DNA of 64,000 nt from Acidimicrobiales bacterium (GTDB lineage: Bacteria > Actinomycetota > Acidimicrobiia > Acidimicrobiales > SZUA-35): NCBI GenBank assembly GCA_020629155.1, contig JAHDDW010000003.1:175691-239690 (forward strand), written 5' to 3'. How positions within the stretch are numbered: position 1 is the stretch's first letter; every line of letters starts with the position of its first letter. A program made the position numbers and the translations under genes. Shown one piece after another: positions 1 to 8,852 of the stretch. The notes under the pieces are model-generated. The model was given only the letters and a program-made list of their open reading frames with translations, ran no database searches and had not been told where the DNA came from.

Positions 1-147
1 ATGAGTGACCGCTTTAAGATGTGCGCTACATGTGAAACAGTGAGCAATAAGCGCATATGCCACTGGCGTCTTGTGATCAGGAACGTCGATGAGCGCATGG
101 AGCGACTCTCCATCAGCATTTGGGATCATAACGGTGCTTGTTTTCAT
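1..147 (-). CDS. Alpha/beta hydrolase-OsmC bifunctional protein, N-terminal fragment (runs off left edge)
   Basis: Only the first 49 residues are in the window; the rest lies to the left. The reverse strand reads an N-terminus with IPNADGESLHALIDVP followed by AYALIAHCFTCS. That is the typical opening of actinobacterial fusion proteins with an N-terminal alpha/beta hydrolase and a C-terminal OsmC domain, which are linked to peroxide or thiol stress. The ATG at 145-147 gives the family-like N-terminus. An in-frame ATG at 166-168 would add seven residues. A 73-codon plus-strand frame over the same bases looks like its shadow. The family match rests on recognised motifs, and the OsmC half cannot be seen here. 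Confidence 0.75.
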   Translation of the reverse strand, partial: MKTSTVMIPNADGESLHALIDVPDHKTPVAYALIAHCFTCSAHLKAVTH

Positions 148-226
148 ATCATTGCTAACGCAAACCATCGGATACTTGTTCCCTACCAACTTGTCTCAGC
201 GTACTCCCATCTACTAAACTAAAAAT

Positions 227-1231
227 ATGGCTAGTGAGCTTGAACCCAAAAAAATTCCGTGGTATAAAATTTTTGAACGGCAGAGAGGCCTTTATCCTAG
301 CAGTTCTTCGGCACTCCAAAAATCAGGTCAACTATTCCTTACTTGTTGCCATTGGTGGAAACCGACATATGAATCAGAGCTTTTCTTTTTTACTGCGATT
401 CCTACAGAGAGTTTCAAATTCCGAAAACTGGTATTTCCGCTAGGGCTGACAGCAGCTACGTGCACATTTTTAAGCTTAGTCGAACCATTCCTGCTGCTGC
501 CAGCAATGCCTGTTGCTTTCTATGCTGCCACTGCGTTAATACGCTATATTCCGAATAGAAAACTTGCCGATAAGTCTACTATTTTTGTCGACACTATCGT
601 GGCAAAAACTAACGTTCCTGAAGTTATAAAGATAGAAGATTTACACGATTCAAGGTCTTCAGATCAAGTCAAAGGATTGAAAATAGCAGGCAACAACGAC
701 GAAGAGCGGGCTAGCATTTTTAGAACTTTCAACCAACTAGCTGCCCTTAGAAATGCGCTTCAAGAGATAGGATACGTAAACACCATTATCGATTCGAGAA
801 TAGACACTCTGACTAGCTACGGCCAAACCCGGGTTTACGGCGAAACAGATTTTGAAGGATTTTATACAGATGTACTTTCATTTAACCCTTCGCTTCTAGC
901 GCAGGAATCGACCTCTCCCCAGGACGCAAAGAAACAGAGATTTTTCGCTTACAAGGTAGTGGTTAGGCCAACTGGAGTTGAACCAAGATTTAGTATTAGC
1001 TACAGGGGAAACAGACTTAGAAAAGCTGATAATAAATTTTCCGTCGAAAAAATTCCTGTGAATAAAGAAACTGGTGACGAACCAGGAGCGTCAGGGCCGG
1101 GAAAGACCGCACTGCCTACTTTTGGCTCTCCTAGAGGTTTTATTCTAGGAGAGGGCTGTTCGGGCTTACCACCGCATCCTGGAGTGAAAAGGATAAGAAC
1201 AAGAACTAATGGATCGCACCGCACACCTTAA
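227..1231 (+). CDS. Hypothetical protein with a central membrane segment (orphan)
   Basis: This is a 334-residue open frame with no family I recognise. A hydrophobic stretch at roughly residues 68-112 could form two membrane helices. The next 150 residues are soluble and charged, and the C-terminal 60 residues are rich in Gly, Pro and Arg. No good ribosome binding site precedes the ATG at 227, so the real start may be internal. A second frame at 234-443 is also open and the first 200 bases are ambiguous, so a frameshift near the 5' end cannot be excluded. It is divergent from the hydrolase at the left edge. An inverted repeat lies inside its 3' part. The length of the open frame is the main evidence that it is real. 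Confidence 0.5.
   Translation: MASELEPKKIPWYKIFERQRGLYPSSSSALQKSGQLFLTCCHWWKPTYESELFFFTAIPTESFKFRKLVFPLGLTAATCTFLSLVEPFLLLPAMPVAFYAATALIRYIPNRKLADKSTIFVDTIVAKTNVPEVIKIEDLHDSRSSDQVKGLKIAGNNDEERASIFRTFNQLAALRNALQEIGYVNTIIDSRIDTLTSYGQTRVYGETDFEGFYTDVLSFNPSLLAQESTSPQDAKKQRFFAYKVVVRPTGVEPRFSISYRGNRLRKADNKFSVEKIPVNKETGDEPGASGPGKTALPTFGSPRGFILGEGCSGLPPHPGVKRIRTRTNGSHRTP
1126..1153. repeat. Perfect 10-bp inverted repeat inside the orphan ORF
   Basis: CTCTCCTAGA at 1126-1135 is the exact reverse complement of TCTAGGAGAG at 1144-1153, with an 8-base loop. It lies in the 3' part of the hypothetical gene at 227-1231. No T-run follows on either strand, so it is not a standard intrinsic terminator. Confidence 0.7.
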
Positions 1232-1276
1232 GCTTGTTCTCGTCAACCGTTTTTAGTTTTGTGGACAGACTCGCGT

Positions 1277-2299
1277 CTAGCAACGACGTTGATCTGGATC
1301 GTCTAGCTCAGGATGCCCATTATCAGTTATAGTCACATCAAGGAAACAAGCCTTAATTGAGCCGTCAGCTGTGTCGACAATTACTTGAGCGACGGCGGTG
1401 TCAGAACCTTCCGCTGAAAGCTTGGGCCAGATAAAGTTGCCCAGGCTCCACGCAATCGGTTTGCCTTTATAAAAATCGAGGCTATTAAGCCGATGCGGAT
1501 GGTGGCCAAAAATAACATCAGCACCAGCATCGATCATTGCTTCAGCTCGTTCGACATCATCTTCAGGAGGGCCCGGCTGCAGCTCTTCACCCCAATGAAT
1601 AGTCACTACTACCAGATCGGCTAGTTCATCAGCAGCTTTAACAGCATCGACCATAGACGCAATTGAATAACCGTCTGACATGCCTGGACGACTTGTTGTG
1701 GCGTGCCAATCAGGGCTAGGCACAACACCGCCAAATCCTAGAACCGCAACTTTTTGACCTTTAATGTCAAAAACGGCGGGCTGGTTTGCCTGCTCAGCGT
1801 TACTACCAGCACCGACAGGTTCAATACCAGCTGCTGTAAGATTTGTTATAGAGTCAAGCAACACAGCTGCGCCATAATCTAAAGAATGATTATTCGCTTG
1901 GCTCGCTACATCAACTCCAGCAGAGCGTAAACTAGCCAATGCATCAACATCACAGCGGAACGTGAACTCTTTGTCTGCCTGCTCTCCGGCAATTGCGCTT
2001 GCTGGACATTCTAAATTGATAACGGTGAGATCATCTTCCAGGAACAAATCGTCCATCCCAGACACGCTATAGTCGTAGCCTTGCTGGCGGAAGATTGGCA
2101 GATATTCTGGGTCAACATTAACATCGCCGACACCGCTGATAACAATCTTCTCGCCACTTAGCGACTCAACAGGTGCGTCCACAAACGGCAACGAACCCAC
2201 ACTAGATGTTGTGCCATCAGCCGTTTCAGCTGACGATGAGCATGACGCAGCAAGAACGCAAGCGGCAAGAAAAATAGCGTACGAAATTTTTGTTTTCAT
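1277..2299 (-). CDS. CapA-like metallophosphatase-fold lipoprotein
   Basis: This 340-residue exported protein belongs to the CapA / poly-gamma-glutamate-capsule family (COG2843). The signal peptide ends in a lipobox LAASC, with the lipid-modified Cys at residue 20. The family's metal-site motifs appear in order: GVGDVN near residue 56, NLECP near 96, NNHSLDYG near 137, HWGEE in the second half, GHHPH, then SLGNF. Other CapA-family members act at the cell surface on polymers such as polyglutamate or capsule, but the substrate here is unknown. No capB/capC partner is nearby, so a role in polyglutamate export is not supported. The upstream same-strand gene is the diguanylate cyclase, 76 bases away. 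Confidence 0.85.
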   Translation of the reverse strand: MKTKISYAIFLAACVLAASCSSSAETADGTTSSVGSLPFVDAPVESLSGEKIVISGVGDVNVDPEYLPIFRQQGYDYSVSGMDDLFLEDDLTVINLECPASAIAGEQADKEFTFRCDVDALASLRSAGVDVASQANNHSLDYGAAVLLDSITNLTAAGIEPVGAGSNAEQANQPAVFDIKGQKVAVLGFGGVVPSPDWHATTSRPGMSDGYSIASMVDAVKAADELADLVVVTIHWGEELQPGPPEDDVERAEAMIDAGADVIFGHHPHRLNSLDFYKGKPIAWSLGNFIWPKLSAEGSDTAVAQVIVDTADGSIKACFLDVTITDNGHPELDDPDQRRC

Positions 2300-2375
2300 G
2301 AGCTAACGCTCCCCTCGAAGCCAGCCTAGCGCACTGCGATTCAGAAGGAAACAAATGTATACCAAACGAGTTCGT

Positions 2376-4073
2376 TTACGAACTAAGATCAAGAAGATCA
2401 GCTTTTTTATCTCGTTTATTCTTATACATCTCGGTATCTGCCTTTTTTACGACTTGTTCGATATCAGCTGCCTGTTCCAGGTAAGCTACACCAGTACTCG
2501 GCGAAATAGCTATTTCGCAGTCATCAATCAGCGTAATAGCAGACACAGTACGCTGGATTCTAGTAACGATTTCGCCAACATGATCTATGCTCTCCGATTC
2601 CTTCAAAAGAATCACAAATTCGTCACCGCCAACACGAGCTACGACATCTGATGCCCGAACACTCGCAACAAGCTTGTCAGCTATCTCGACAAGAAGCTTG
2701 TCGCCTATGGCATGTCCATAGGCGTCGTTCACAAACTTGAAGCGATCAACGTCGATGAATAATATTGCTGCCTTGCCGAAATTTTCACCCTCTTCAAGAT
2801 AGCTTTTTGCGATATCCATAAAAGCTGAGCGGTTAAGCAATCCAGTTAATTGATCGTGGCTTGCCTGATATCGCAGTGTTTGCAATGCTTCTTCTCGAAC
2901 CGCCTGCCTATCCATAACCAAATACATATGGTTTGCTGTTTTAGCGAATAGCTCTTCGACTTCCATACGAAACCGTCCACAAGACTTTGCATAAAGGTGC
3001 AACCCAGGGTTCCCAGGAACGGGAACTGAAATAGTAGATTTCACCTGTTTAACAGCGCCTTTCTCATATTTCTCAGCAATACTTTCATCATCATCGTGAC
3101 CTAGCCCAACAACACACTTTGAGTCGACGATGTGCTCTAACGCATCCAAAACTTCTGAGAAAATTTCATCCTCAGATTCTGTTAAAACAAGTTTTTCGTT
3201 GAGCGATACAAGGTTCTTTTCTTGCTCATACGTCCAATCTCTTCCTCGTATAAGCAACGCCACACGAAGAACTACTGATGTGCTACCTATAGCGCCAATT
3301 ATGATAGAAGCTATTGCAAAACCAAGATCTGATGACGTCACGATTGCTTGCACAAAAGCGACCGAAGGCAACAAGGCCATAAGGAGAAGCAACACCAACT
3401 GCCGTTTACCAAACCTTCTTCGCAACCGAGTATCGGCAGCAACAAAAGGCTGCCTAAGCCCTACAGCGGCTGCAACAAAAATGTAAGAAGAAGCTGCAAT
3501 AGAAAGCGAAACACTTCCTGTTTGCTCAAAATCAGCTATAGCAAAAACTAATGGACCAAGCGTTGACGCTATAAGCAACCTGCTTGCGTCATCGGTTGCT
3601 CTGCCTAGCATTGCAGCTATCGCCACAACAAATATCATCACGGGGATCATCGTTCCCCATAACTGCGCCGAATACGCAATACCTCTAACGCCAAACCCTA
3701 AAACAACCACTAAAACGCTTATGCACACAAGGCCGATAAGCTCAAGAATAGTCTCGCTTTGCACATGCGGGACACGGATTCGAACCACTTTTATTGTGGT
3801 TATCAAGACGCTCAGTAGTGCTAAAAGTTCAAATATTGGAATTAGAGATTCTAAAACGGCGAATGTTTGTAAGGTCCTCACAATCGCAAAAAGAAGACAA
3901 ACAATTGAGTACAGCTTGAATGTAGGGACAACATAATTTTGCAAGCTCACATATGCGGTTGTGCCAGCGACCCCAATATAGATAGCCCATGCTGCATACA
4001 ACGGCAGAAAAGCCCCGATGAGTAAAGCCACCGCCATTGTCAACATCATAGATAGAAGCGCTCTTTTACTCAC
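2376..4073 (-). CDS. Membrane-bound GGDEF diguanylate cyclase
   Basis: This 565-residue protein should make cyclic di-GMP from two GTP. The first ~275 residues form about nine hydrophobic helices, a possible membrane sensor of unknown ligand. A soluble region at ~290-390 could be a degenerate GAF-like linker. The C-terminal ~160 residues are a GGDEF domain. The active-site motif GGDEF is intact (ARVGGDEFVILL). The product-inhibition I-site RASD lies exactly five residues before it, so the enzyme is probably active and feedback-inhibited. No EAL or HD-GYP gene is seen in this window. The start ATG at 4073 gives a short cytoplasmic tail before the first helix. Confidence 0.92.
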   Translation of the reverse strand: MSKRALLSMMLTMAVALLIGAFLPLYAAWAIYIGVAGTTAYVSLQNYVVPTFKLYSIVCLLFAIVRTLQTFAVLESLIPIFELLALLSVLITTIKVVRIRVPHVQSETILELIGLVCISVLVVVLGFGVRGIAYSAQLWGTMIPVMIFVVAIAAMLGRATDDASRLLIASTLGPLVFAIADFEQTGSVSLSIAASSYIFVAAAVGLRQPFVAADTRLRRRFGKRQLVLLLLMALLPSVAFVQAIVTSSDLGFAIASIIIGAIGSTSVVLRVALLIRGRDWTYEQEKNLVSLNEKLVLTESEDEIFSEVLDALEHIVDSKCVVGLGHDDDESIAEKYEKGAVKQVKSTISVPVPGNPGLHLYAKSCGRFRMEVEELFAKTANHMYLVMDRQAVREEALQTLRYQASHDQLTGLLNRSAFMDIAKSYLEEGENFGKAAILFIDVDRFKFVNDAYGHAIGDKLLVEIADKLVASVRASDVVARVGGDEFVILLKESESIDHVGEIVTRIQRTVSAITLIDDCEIAISPSTGVAYLEQAADIEQVVKKADTEMYKNKRDKKADLLDLSS

Positions 4074-4179
4074 CTATCAAACATCGGCTATTTAATTCAA
4101 CTCTAAACTAATCAGGAAATATAACTCATCAGAAATATCAGAACGAACTAGCCAGAATCATCAGCTACGCTTGTGAAAG

Positions 4180-4752
4180 ATGAAAAAATTGCTAGCACAA
4201 ATCGCCAAGTGCACCGTCTGTGAAACGCAGTTACCTTTGGGGCCGCGACCTGTCGTAGCTGCCCACCCAAATGCGAAGATCGCTATTATTGGTCAAGCGC
4301 CTGGCACAAAGGTCCATGAAACAGGCATTCCCTGGGATGATCCAAGCGGCCGACAGCTTCGAAAGTGGCTTGCTGTTACTGAGAAACAATTTTATGATGT
4401 GAATCTCTTTGCTATCGTGCCTATGGGTTTTTGTTACCCTGGCAAGTCTAAAAGTGGTGACGCGCCACCTCGACCTGAGTGCGCGCCTCTCTGGCATGCG
4501 CCTTTGTTTGAACACATGCCAACTATTGAACTAACACTGCTTATAGGCGCCTACGCCCAAAGGTATTACCTAGCAAATGCTACGGAGAGAAACTTGACCG
4601 AAACAGTGCGGTCATTTCAAAACTATTTACCAACCTATTTGCCGTTGCCGCATCCTTCTCCTCGTAATCGTTTCTGGTTGTCTAAGAACCATTGGTTCGA
4701 GCAGAATGTTTTACCTGCGCTCCAAGTGAATGTTGCAAAGCTTCTTAACTGA
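4180..4752 (+). CDS. Uracil-DNA glycosylase superfamily protein
   Basis: This 190-residue protein has the signature of the UDG superfamily. GQAPG at residues 38-42 and GIPWDDPSGRQL just after form the water-activating motif region. PLPHPSPRN near residue 157 forms the DNA-intercalation/His motif. Four cysteines (11, 14, 85, 101) are placed as in the iron-sulphur UDG branches, so a 4Fe-4S cluster is plausible. The likely role is excision of uracil or another damaged base, but some members of this branch have no proven activity. It is divergent from the diguanylate cyclase and followed after 38 bases by an RNA methyltransferase gene. Confidence 0.8.
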   Translation: MKKLLAQIAKCTVCETQLPLGPRPVVAAHPNAKIAIIGQAPGTKVHETGIPWDDPSGRQLRKWLAVTEKQFYDVNLFAIVPMGFCYPGKSKSGDAPPRPECAPLWHAPLFEHMPTIELTLLIGAYAQRYYLANATERNLTETVRSFQNYLPTYLPLPHPSPRNRFWLSKNHWFEQNVLPALQVNVAKLLN

Positions 4753-4790
4753 TCTGCGTCCACGCTTCTTTGTGCTGTTAGACTATTTCT

Positions 4791-5990
4791 GTGTCACTAC
4801 AACCTGATGTTTTACCCGCTTCATTTGTTCTTAAGGCGGATCGCATCGCCAAAGGCGGGGCCTGCATAGGCAAAGCGCCAGACGGCCGAACTGCATTCAT
4901 TACTGGCACTATCCCAGGTGAACAAGTCGAAGTTACCGTTGAGAAAGAGCACAAAAACCGTGTTGAGACAACATGCGATGTAGTGGTCGATCCTTCGCCT
5001 CACCGCATCAAGCCTGCGTGTAAACACGTGCAAGATGGCTGCGGCGGTTGTGACTGGCAACATATTGACGCCACCCATCAAAGCACATTGCGCAACGCTA
5101 TCGTCGCCGACGGTCTACGACGGCTAGGTGGCATAACTGACGTGCCGATCGTTAGCGGACCAACACTTAGCGCAGCTGATTACCGCTCCACTGTTAAAGC
5201 TGCGGTTATAAACGGCAAAGCAGGTTTTCGCAAAGTAGGCTCACATGATCTTGTTGCGGTCGACCAATGTGTTATCGCTCATCCATTAGCTGAAGAGGTT
5301 CTAAGCGAAGGAAACTTTGGCGAGGCAAACGAGATCACTATTCGGGTTGGGGTCAACACAGGTGACCGTCTACTTATAGTCGATGTTCCTAAAGAAACAG
5401 TTAGTGTGCCAGAGGACGTTGTTGTAGTTGAAAAAAATGAGCTGAAGGCTGGCAAGCGAGCGTTCTATCATGAAGAGGTAGGTGGCAAACGTTTCAGAAT
5501 TTCGGCGTACTCGTTTTTTCAATGTCGACCAGATGGTGCTTTAACACTGGCGCAGCTTGTTAACGAAGCGATTAGCCAAACTCCTGGGACAGTGCTTGAC
5601 GCCTACTGCGGCGTCGGTCTTTTCGGTGTTTTAAGCGGCGAAGGGCGCACTGTTGTTGGTGTCGAATCTAATAAATCGGCCATTGCGGATGCCAAGATAA
5701 ATTATGCCAAAGGCAACAAAGTTATTCATTCTCGATTTGAAAATTGGACTAGCTCACCCTTTGATGTGGTGATTGCTGACCCTGCCCGTGCCGGGCTCAA
5801 GAAACAGGGTTGCGCTAAGATAGCCGCCACAGGCGCGCAAGCTATTGCACTTATCAGCTGCGACCCAGCCTCGCTAGCAAGAGATGCCAAAATTTTAACC
5901 TCTGAGCACAACTATTCATTAGAGAAAGTCACAACGGTCGACATGTTTGCGCATACATCGCACGTCGAAACTGTCAGCTTGTTCACTTAA
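4791..5990 (+). CDS. TrmA/RlmD-family 23S rRNA or tRNA (uracil-C5) methyltransferase
   Basis: This 399-residue SAM-dependent RNA methyltransferase starts with GTG. Residues ~9-68 form a TRAM RNA-binding domain. C77, C84 and C87 (in CGGCDW) plus a Cys near 162 (DQCVI) fit the 4Fe-4S cluster of RlmD-type enzymes. The Rossmann methyltransferase domain carries LDAYCGVGLFG (SAM binding), DPARAGLKKQ, and the nucleophile motif LISCDPASLARD, whose Cys attacks uracil C6. The exact target base (rRNA or tRNA) cannot be read from sequence. Its last four bases overlap the end of the convergent ABC-F gene. Confidence 0.9.
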   Translation: MSLQPDVLPASFVLKADRIAKGGACIGKAPDGRTAFITGTIPGEQVEVTVEKEHKNRVETTCDVVVDPSPHRIKPACKHVQDGCGGCDWQHIDATHQSTLRNAIVADGLRRLGGITDVPIVSGPTLSAADYRSTVKAAVINGKAGFRKVGSHDLVAVDQCVIAHPLAEEVLSEGNFGEANEITIRVGVNTGDRLLIVDVPKETVSVPEDVVVVEKNELKAGKRAFYHEEVGGKRFRISAYSFFQCRPDGALTLAQLVNEAISQTPGTVLDAYCGVGLFGVLSGEGRTVVGVESNKSAIADAKINYAKGNKVIHSRFENWTSSPFDVVIADPARAGLKKQGCAKIAATGAQAIALISCDPASLARDAKILTSEHNYSLEKVTTVDMFAHTSHVETVSLFT

Positions 5991-7750
5991 CGATTCTCTA
6001 GCTCTTCTGATAACTCTAGCCAAGCTTCTTCAGCTTCGCTAAGTTTGACTGTTGCGTCGCTTAGTTCATCGCCGAGCTCGGCCAATTTGCTATGGTCACT
6101 TCCAGCGTTAACTAGGGCTTTTTCGAGCGCTGACTTTTTCTTATCAAGCGACGCTACCGTTTTCTCAGCTTGTCGAAGCTCATGATTGATAACGCTTTTT
6201 GATCTACCAGATGAAGGCTTCGCCGCTTTCGACGACCCCTGCGATTTCTTCGCTTCGCTCGCGCCGATAACATCACGCTTGCCTGTTTTTTTGCGTGATT
6301 CGTCCCATGCGTTAAACCCGCCTGGCCAACGAGTCGCTGTTCCTTTGCCATCAAGCACTAAAGCATCAGCAACAACACGGTTCAGAAAGGCTCTATCGTG
6401 ACTCACAACAACAACCGCCCCAGGCCAATCATGCAAAAAATCTTCCAACGAACGCAAAGTCTCTAAGTCTAAATCATTTGTAGGCTCGTCAAGAAACAAC
6501 ACATTTGGACGCTGCGCTAGAACTTGGAGCAGCTGCAAACGACGCTGCTCTCCCCCGCTTAACATATGCACTTGCGCCCATTGGGTGTCTTTATCGAACC
6601 AAAACGATTCCATCAGGCGCGTGTCTGTCCAATCGGGTTCACGATGCGGCCCTGCGACAACTTCACGAGCACGCAGGTTTGGGTCAAGGTCGGCGCCAAG
6701 CTGATCATAATAGCCAAGTTTGATAGTGCTACCTGTGGTGACATCACCTTCGTCAGGTTTGAGCCGCTCTGCCATAATATTTAGCAATGTCGACTTGCCA
6801 GCACCATTTGGTCCGACGATGCCAAGACGCTCACGTGCATCGAGGCGAAGTTCAATATCTTTAAAAAGCTGCCGTCCATCTGGGGCTGTTTTACTTACAC
6901 CTTCTAGTTCGATCACAACATCGCCGATGCGAGGGGTCTCGAATTCAAGGTGCAGGTCGCCGCTGCGAGCAGGCCCTTGCGCTTTTGTTTCTATCAGCGC
7001 TTTGGCTTTATCTATGCGAGCTTTCGGCTTCGATGTTCGAGCTTTCGCACCTCGACGTAGCCACGCCAACTCTGACTTGGCCAGATTTTTTCGTACAGCT
7101 TCGGCGCTTGCCGCTTGCGCTTCACGGGTCGCTTTCGCTTCAAGGTAGCTGCTATAACCGCCGTTATGCACATAACCTGAGCCTCTATCTAGCTCAATCA
7201 TTCGTGTTGTGACACGGTCAAGCAGATAACGATCGTGACTCACCAACAAGAGGCCAGAGGACATCTGTGTTAAACGGTTCTCTAACCATTCAATAGATTC
7301 AAGATCAAGATGGTTTGTCGGCTCATCAAGAATCAGCAAGTCAGCGGGCGTAAGCAACGCTCTTGCTAACGCTACGCGTTTACCTTCACCACCTGAAAGC
7401 GTTTTAGTATCGCGCTCGACATGGTTAGCCATACCGAGTTTTTGCAGAACCGTTTCAGCTTCCCAATCTTGCCAACTACCTTCTTTAGAATACACAGCAT
7501 CGGCAACAGTACCTTCGGGCAGATCCGAGCTTTGTTCAAGAACTGCCACTCGAACCCCTTGACCAAAGCGTATTTCGCCAGATTCTGGCGCCACCTCGCC
7601 GCAGATTGTCCGCAGCAGTGTTGACTTCCCAGTGCCGTTGATGCCCAACACGCCGACACGTTCACCTCTAGACACTGTCAATGAGACATCACGAAACAAA
7701 TCACGATCAGGTCGAGTCATCGTCAAATTCACAGCATCAAATAGAATCAC
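5987..7750 (-). CDS. uup: ABC-F ATPase, Uup-like
   Basis: This 587-residue protein has two ABC ATPase domains and no membrane segments, the hallmark of ABC-F translation factors. Walker A motifs are GINGTGKST and GPNGAGKST, the signatures are LSGGEGKR and LSGGEQRR, and the Walker B motifs are LDEPTNHLD and LDEPTNDLD. A basic inter-domain linker and a C-terminal coiled coil (about residues 515-587) make Uup the best subfamily match. Such proteins bind the ribosomal E site or branched DNA and help resolve stalled ribosomes. A resistance-type ABC-F is less likely because of the C-terminal coiled coil. Confidence 0.88.
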   Translation of the reverse strand: MILFDAVNLTMTRPDRDLFRDVSLTVSRGERVGVLGINGTGKSTLLRTICGEVAPESGEIRFGQGVRVAVLEQSSDLPEGTVADAVYSKEGSWQDWEAETVLQKLGMANHVERDTKTLSGGEGKRVALARALLTPADLLILDEPTNHLDLESIEWLENRLTQMSSGLLLVSHDRYLLDRVTTRMIELDRGSGYVHNGGYSSYLEAKATREAQAASAEAVRKNLAKSELAWLRRGAKARTSKPKARIDKAKALIETKAQGPARSGDLHLEFETPRIGDVVIELEGVSKTAPDGRQLFKDIELRLDARERLGIVGPNGAGKSTLLNIMAERLKPDEGDVTTGSTIKLGYYDQLGADLDPNLRAREVVAGPHREPDWTDTRLMESFWFDKDTQWAQVHMLSGGEQRRLQLLQVLAQRPNVLFLDEPTNDLDLETLRSLEDFLHDWPGAVVVVSHDRAFLNRVVADALVLDGKGTATRWPGGFNAWDESRKKTGKRDVIGASEAKKSQGSSKAAKPSSGRSKSVINHELRQAEKTVASLDKKKSALEKALVNAGSDHSKLAELGDELSDATVKLSEAEEAWLELSEELENR

Positions 7751-7792
7751 TCCCCCAAGGCTAGCGGCTGTACCTACTCTCTGTTGAGAACG

Positions 7793-8578
7793 TTAGAGTT
7801 TACTTATCAGTGCCTGTCTTCGACTAAGCCAGCCGATAAGTACCGCAATAGCGCGCGGATCTTGCCGCAGCGCATGTCCAGCGCCACGGATAAAGCGCAA
7901 GTCGCAATCGCCGTGCGAGTCAGCGATAAAACGAGCATCGAAATGAGGAACAACGCTATCTTCAGAACCATGCATCACGAGCATAGGAATGTTGTGTGCT
8001 TTCGCAGCAGCTTCAACCGTACGAACTTCACGTAGTTCTGCTTGCCAAGCTGCATAATCTTCTGGGAAACCAGGTGTTGTTATTGCGTTAATGGTTTTGG
8101 CGTATGAAAGCAAGTCTTCAGGGTTACTCGCCCAGTCATCGAAATCGGCTGGAGAGCCCAACAGCGCCACGCCGTGTACAGTTTCACGTTCGACTGCTGC
8201 TGCTAGACCGACAGCCCCACCTGTGCCAAATCCGCAGATCCATAGTTGTTCTAGTTTCACTTCTTCAAGAAGATAGTCAATCGCAAGCAAAGCGTCGTTG
8301 ACCCATTGTTGTAGAGAAAAATCGCCGGCCGAAGTGCCGCATCCACTAAAAATGACACTCAACGAGACGCAACCAAGTTGAGTAGTTATGCGATCTGCCA
8401 ACGAGGACATATCGCTACCAGCTTTCGCTGCAGGAACATCGCCTGAAGGGAAACCATGAAGAATTAGGACTCCGTGAGAGGAACGGTCTTCAGCACCAGT
8501 TGGAAACGCTATATGCCCCTGCAGATTATTACCTGTAGGCGAAATAATTCTAATCTGATTTACCGATTCCTCTATCAT
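7793..8578 (-). CDS. Alpha/beta-hydrolase fold protein lacking the nucleophile Ser
   Basis: This 261-residue protein has the alpha/beta hydrolase layout: an oxyanion-region motif LILHGFPSGD near residue 40, a late Asp in HGSEDSVVP, and a late His in GAGHALRQDP. The nucleophile elbow reads CGFGTGG, with Gly where the GxSxG serine should be, so ordinary Ser esterase activity is doubtful. The neighbouring Thr is displaced by one position. It might be a non-catalytic binding protein or use another residue. It is transcribed divergently from the sugar transferase gene across a 274-base AT-rich spacer. Confidence 0.8.
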   Translation of the reverse strand: MIEESVNQIRIISPTGNNLQGHIAFPTGAEDRSSHGVLILHGFPSGDVPAAKAGSDMSSLADRITTQLGCVSLSVIFSGCGTSAGDFSLQQWVNDALLAIDYLLEEVKLEQLWICGFGTGGAVGLAAAVERETVHGVALLGSPADFDDWASNPEDLLSYAKTINAITTPGFPEDYAAWQAELREVRTVEAAAKAHNIPMLVMHGSEDSVVPHFDARFIADSHGDCDLRFIRGAGHALRQDPRAIAVLIGWLSRRQALISKL

Positions 8579-8852
8579 GCTTTCACACTACTGCCTATAT
8601 GTAAAGCGACGGCTTGAGCGGATATTTTTTCTTTACTTTCATTATTGTGCCTGCGATTTGCTATGCAAATACTTCCAACACAAAGCTGACTATAAACATC
8701 TTACATTTACCTTTATTTTTATACACAATCACAAACCAGATAATTTCATAAATAAAACGAAAATTTATTACGAATTAACTGTCAATAACCTTGCAAGTTA
8801 CGTGGATGTATTCTACTTTATGCAACTACAGATAACCATGCGAGGTAGAAAC
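8579..8852. other. AT-rich divergent intergenic region
   Basis: This 274-base spacer lies between the divergent hydrolase and sugar transferase genes. It is markedly AT-rich compared with both flanks and should hold promoters for both. An open frame runs through it into the transferase gene, but its translation looks non-coding. No clear sigma-70 boxes with good spacing or riboswitch could be assigned. Confidence 0.5.

Noticed and set aside
1..222. 73-residue plus-strand frame at the left edge
   Set aside because: The opposite strand gives the N-terminus of an alpha/beta hydrolase-OsmC protein, a much better explanation.
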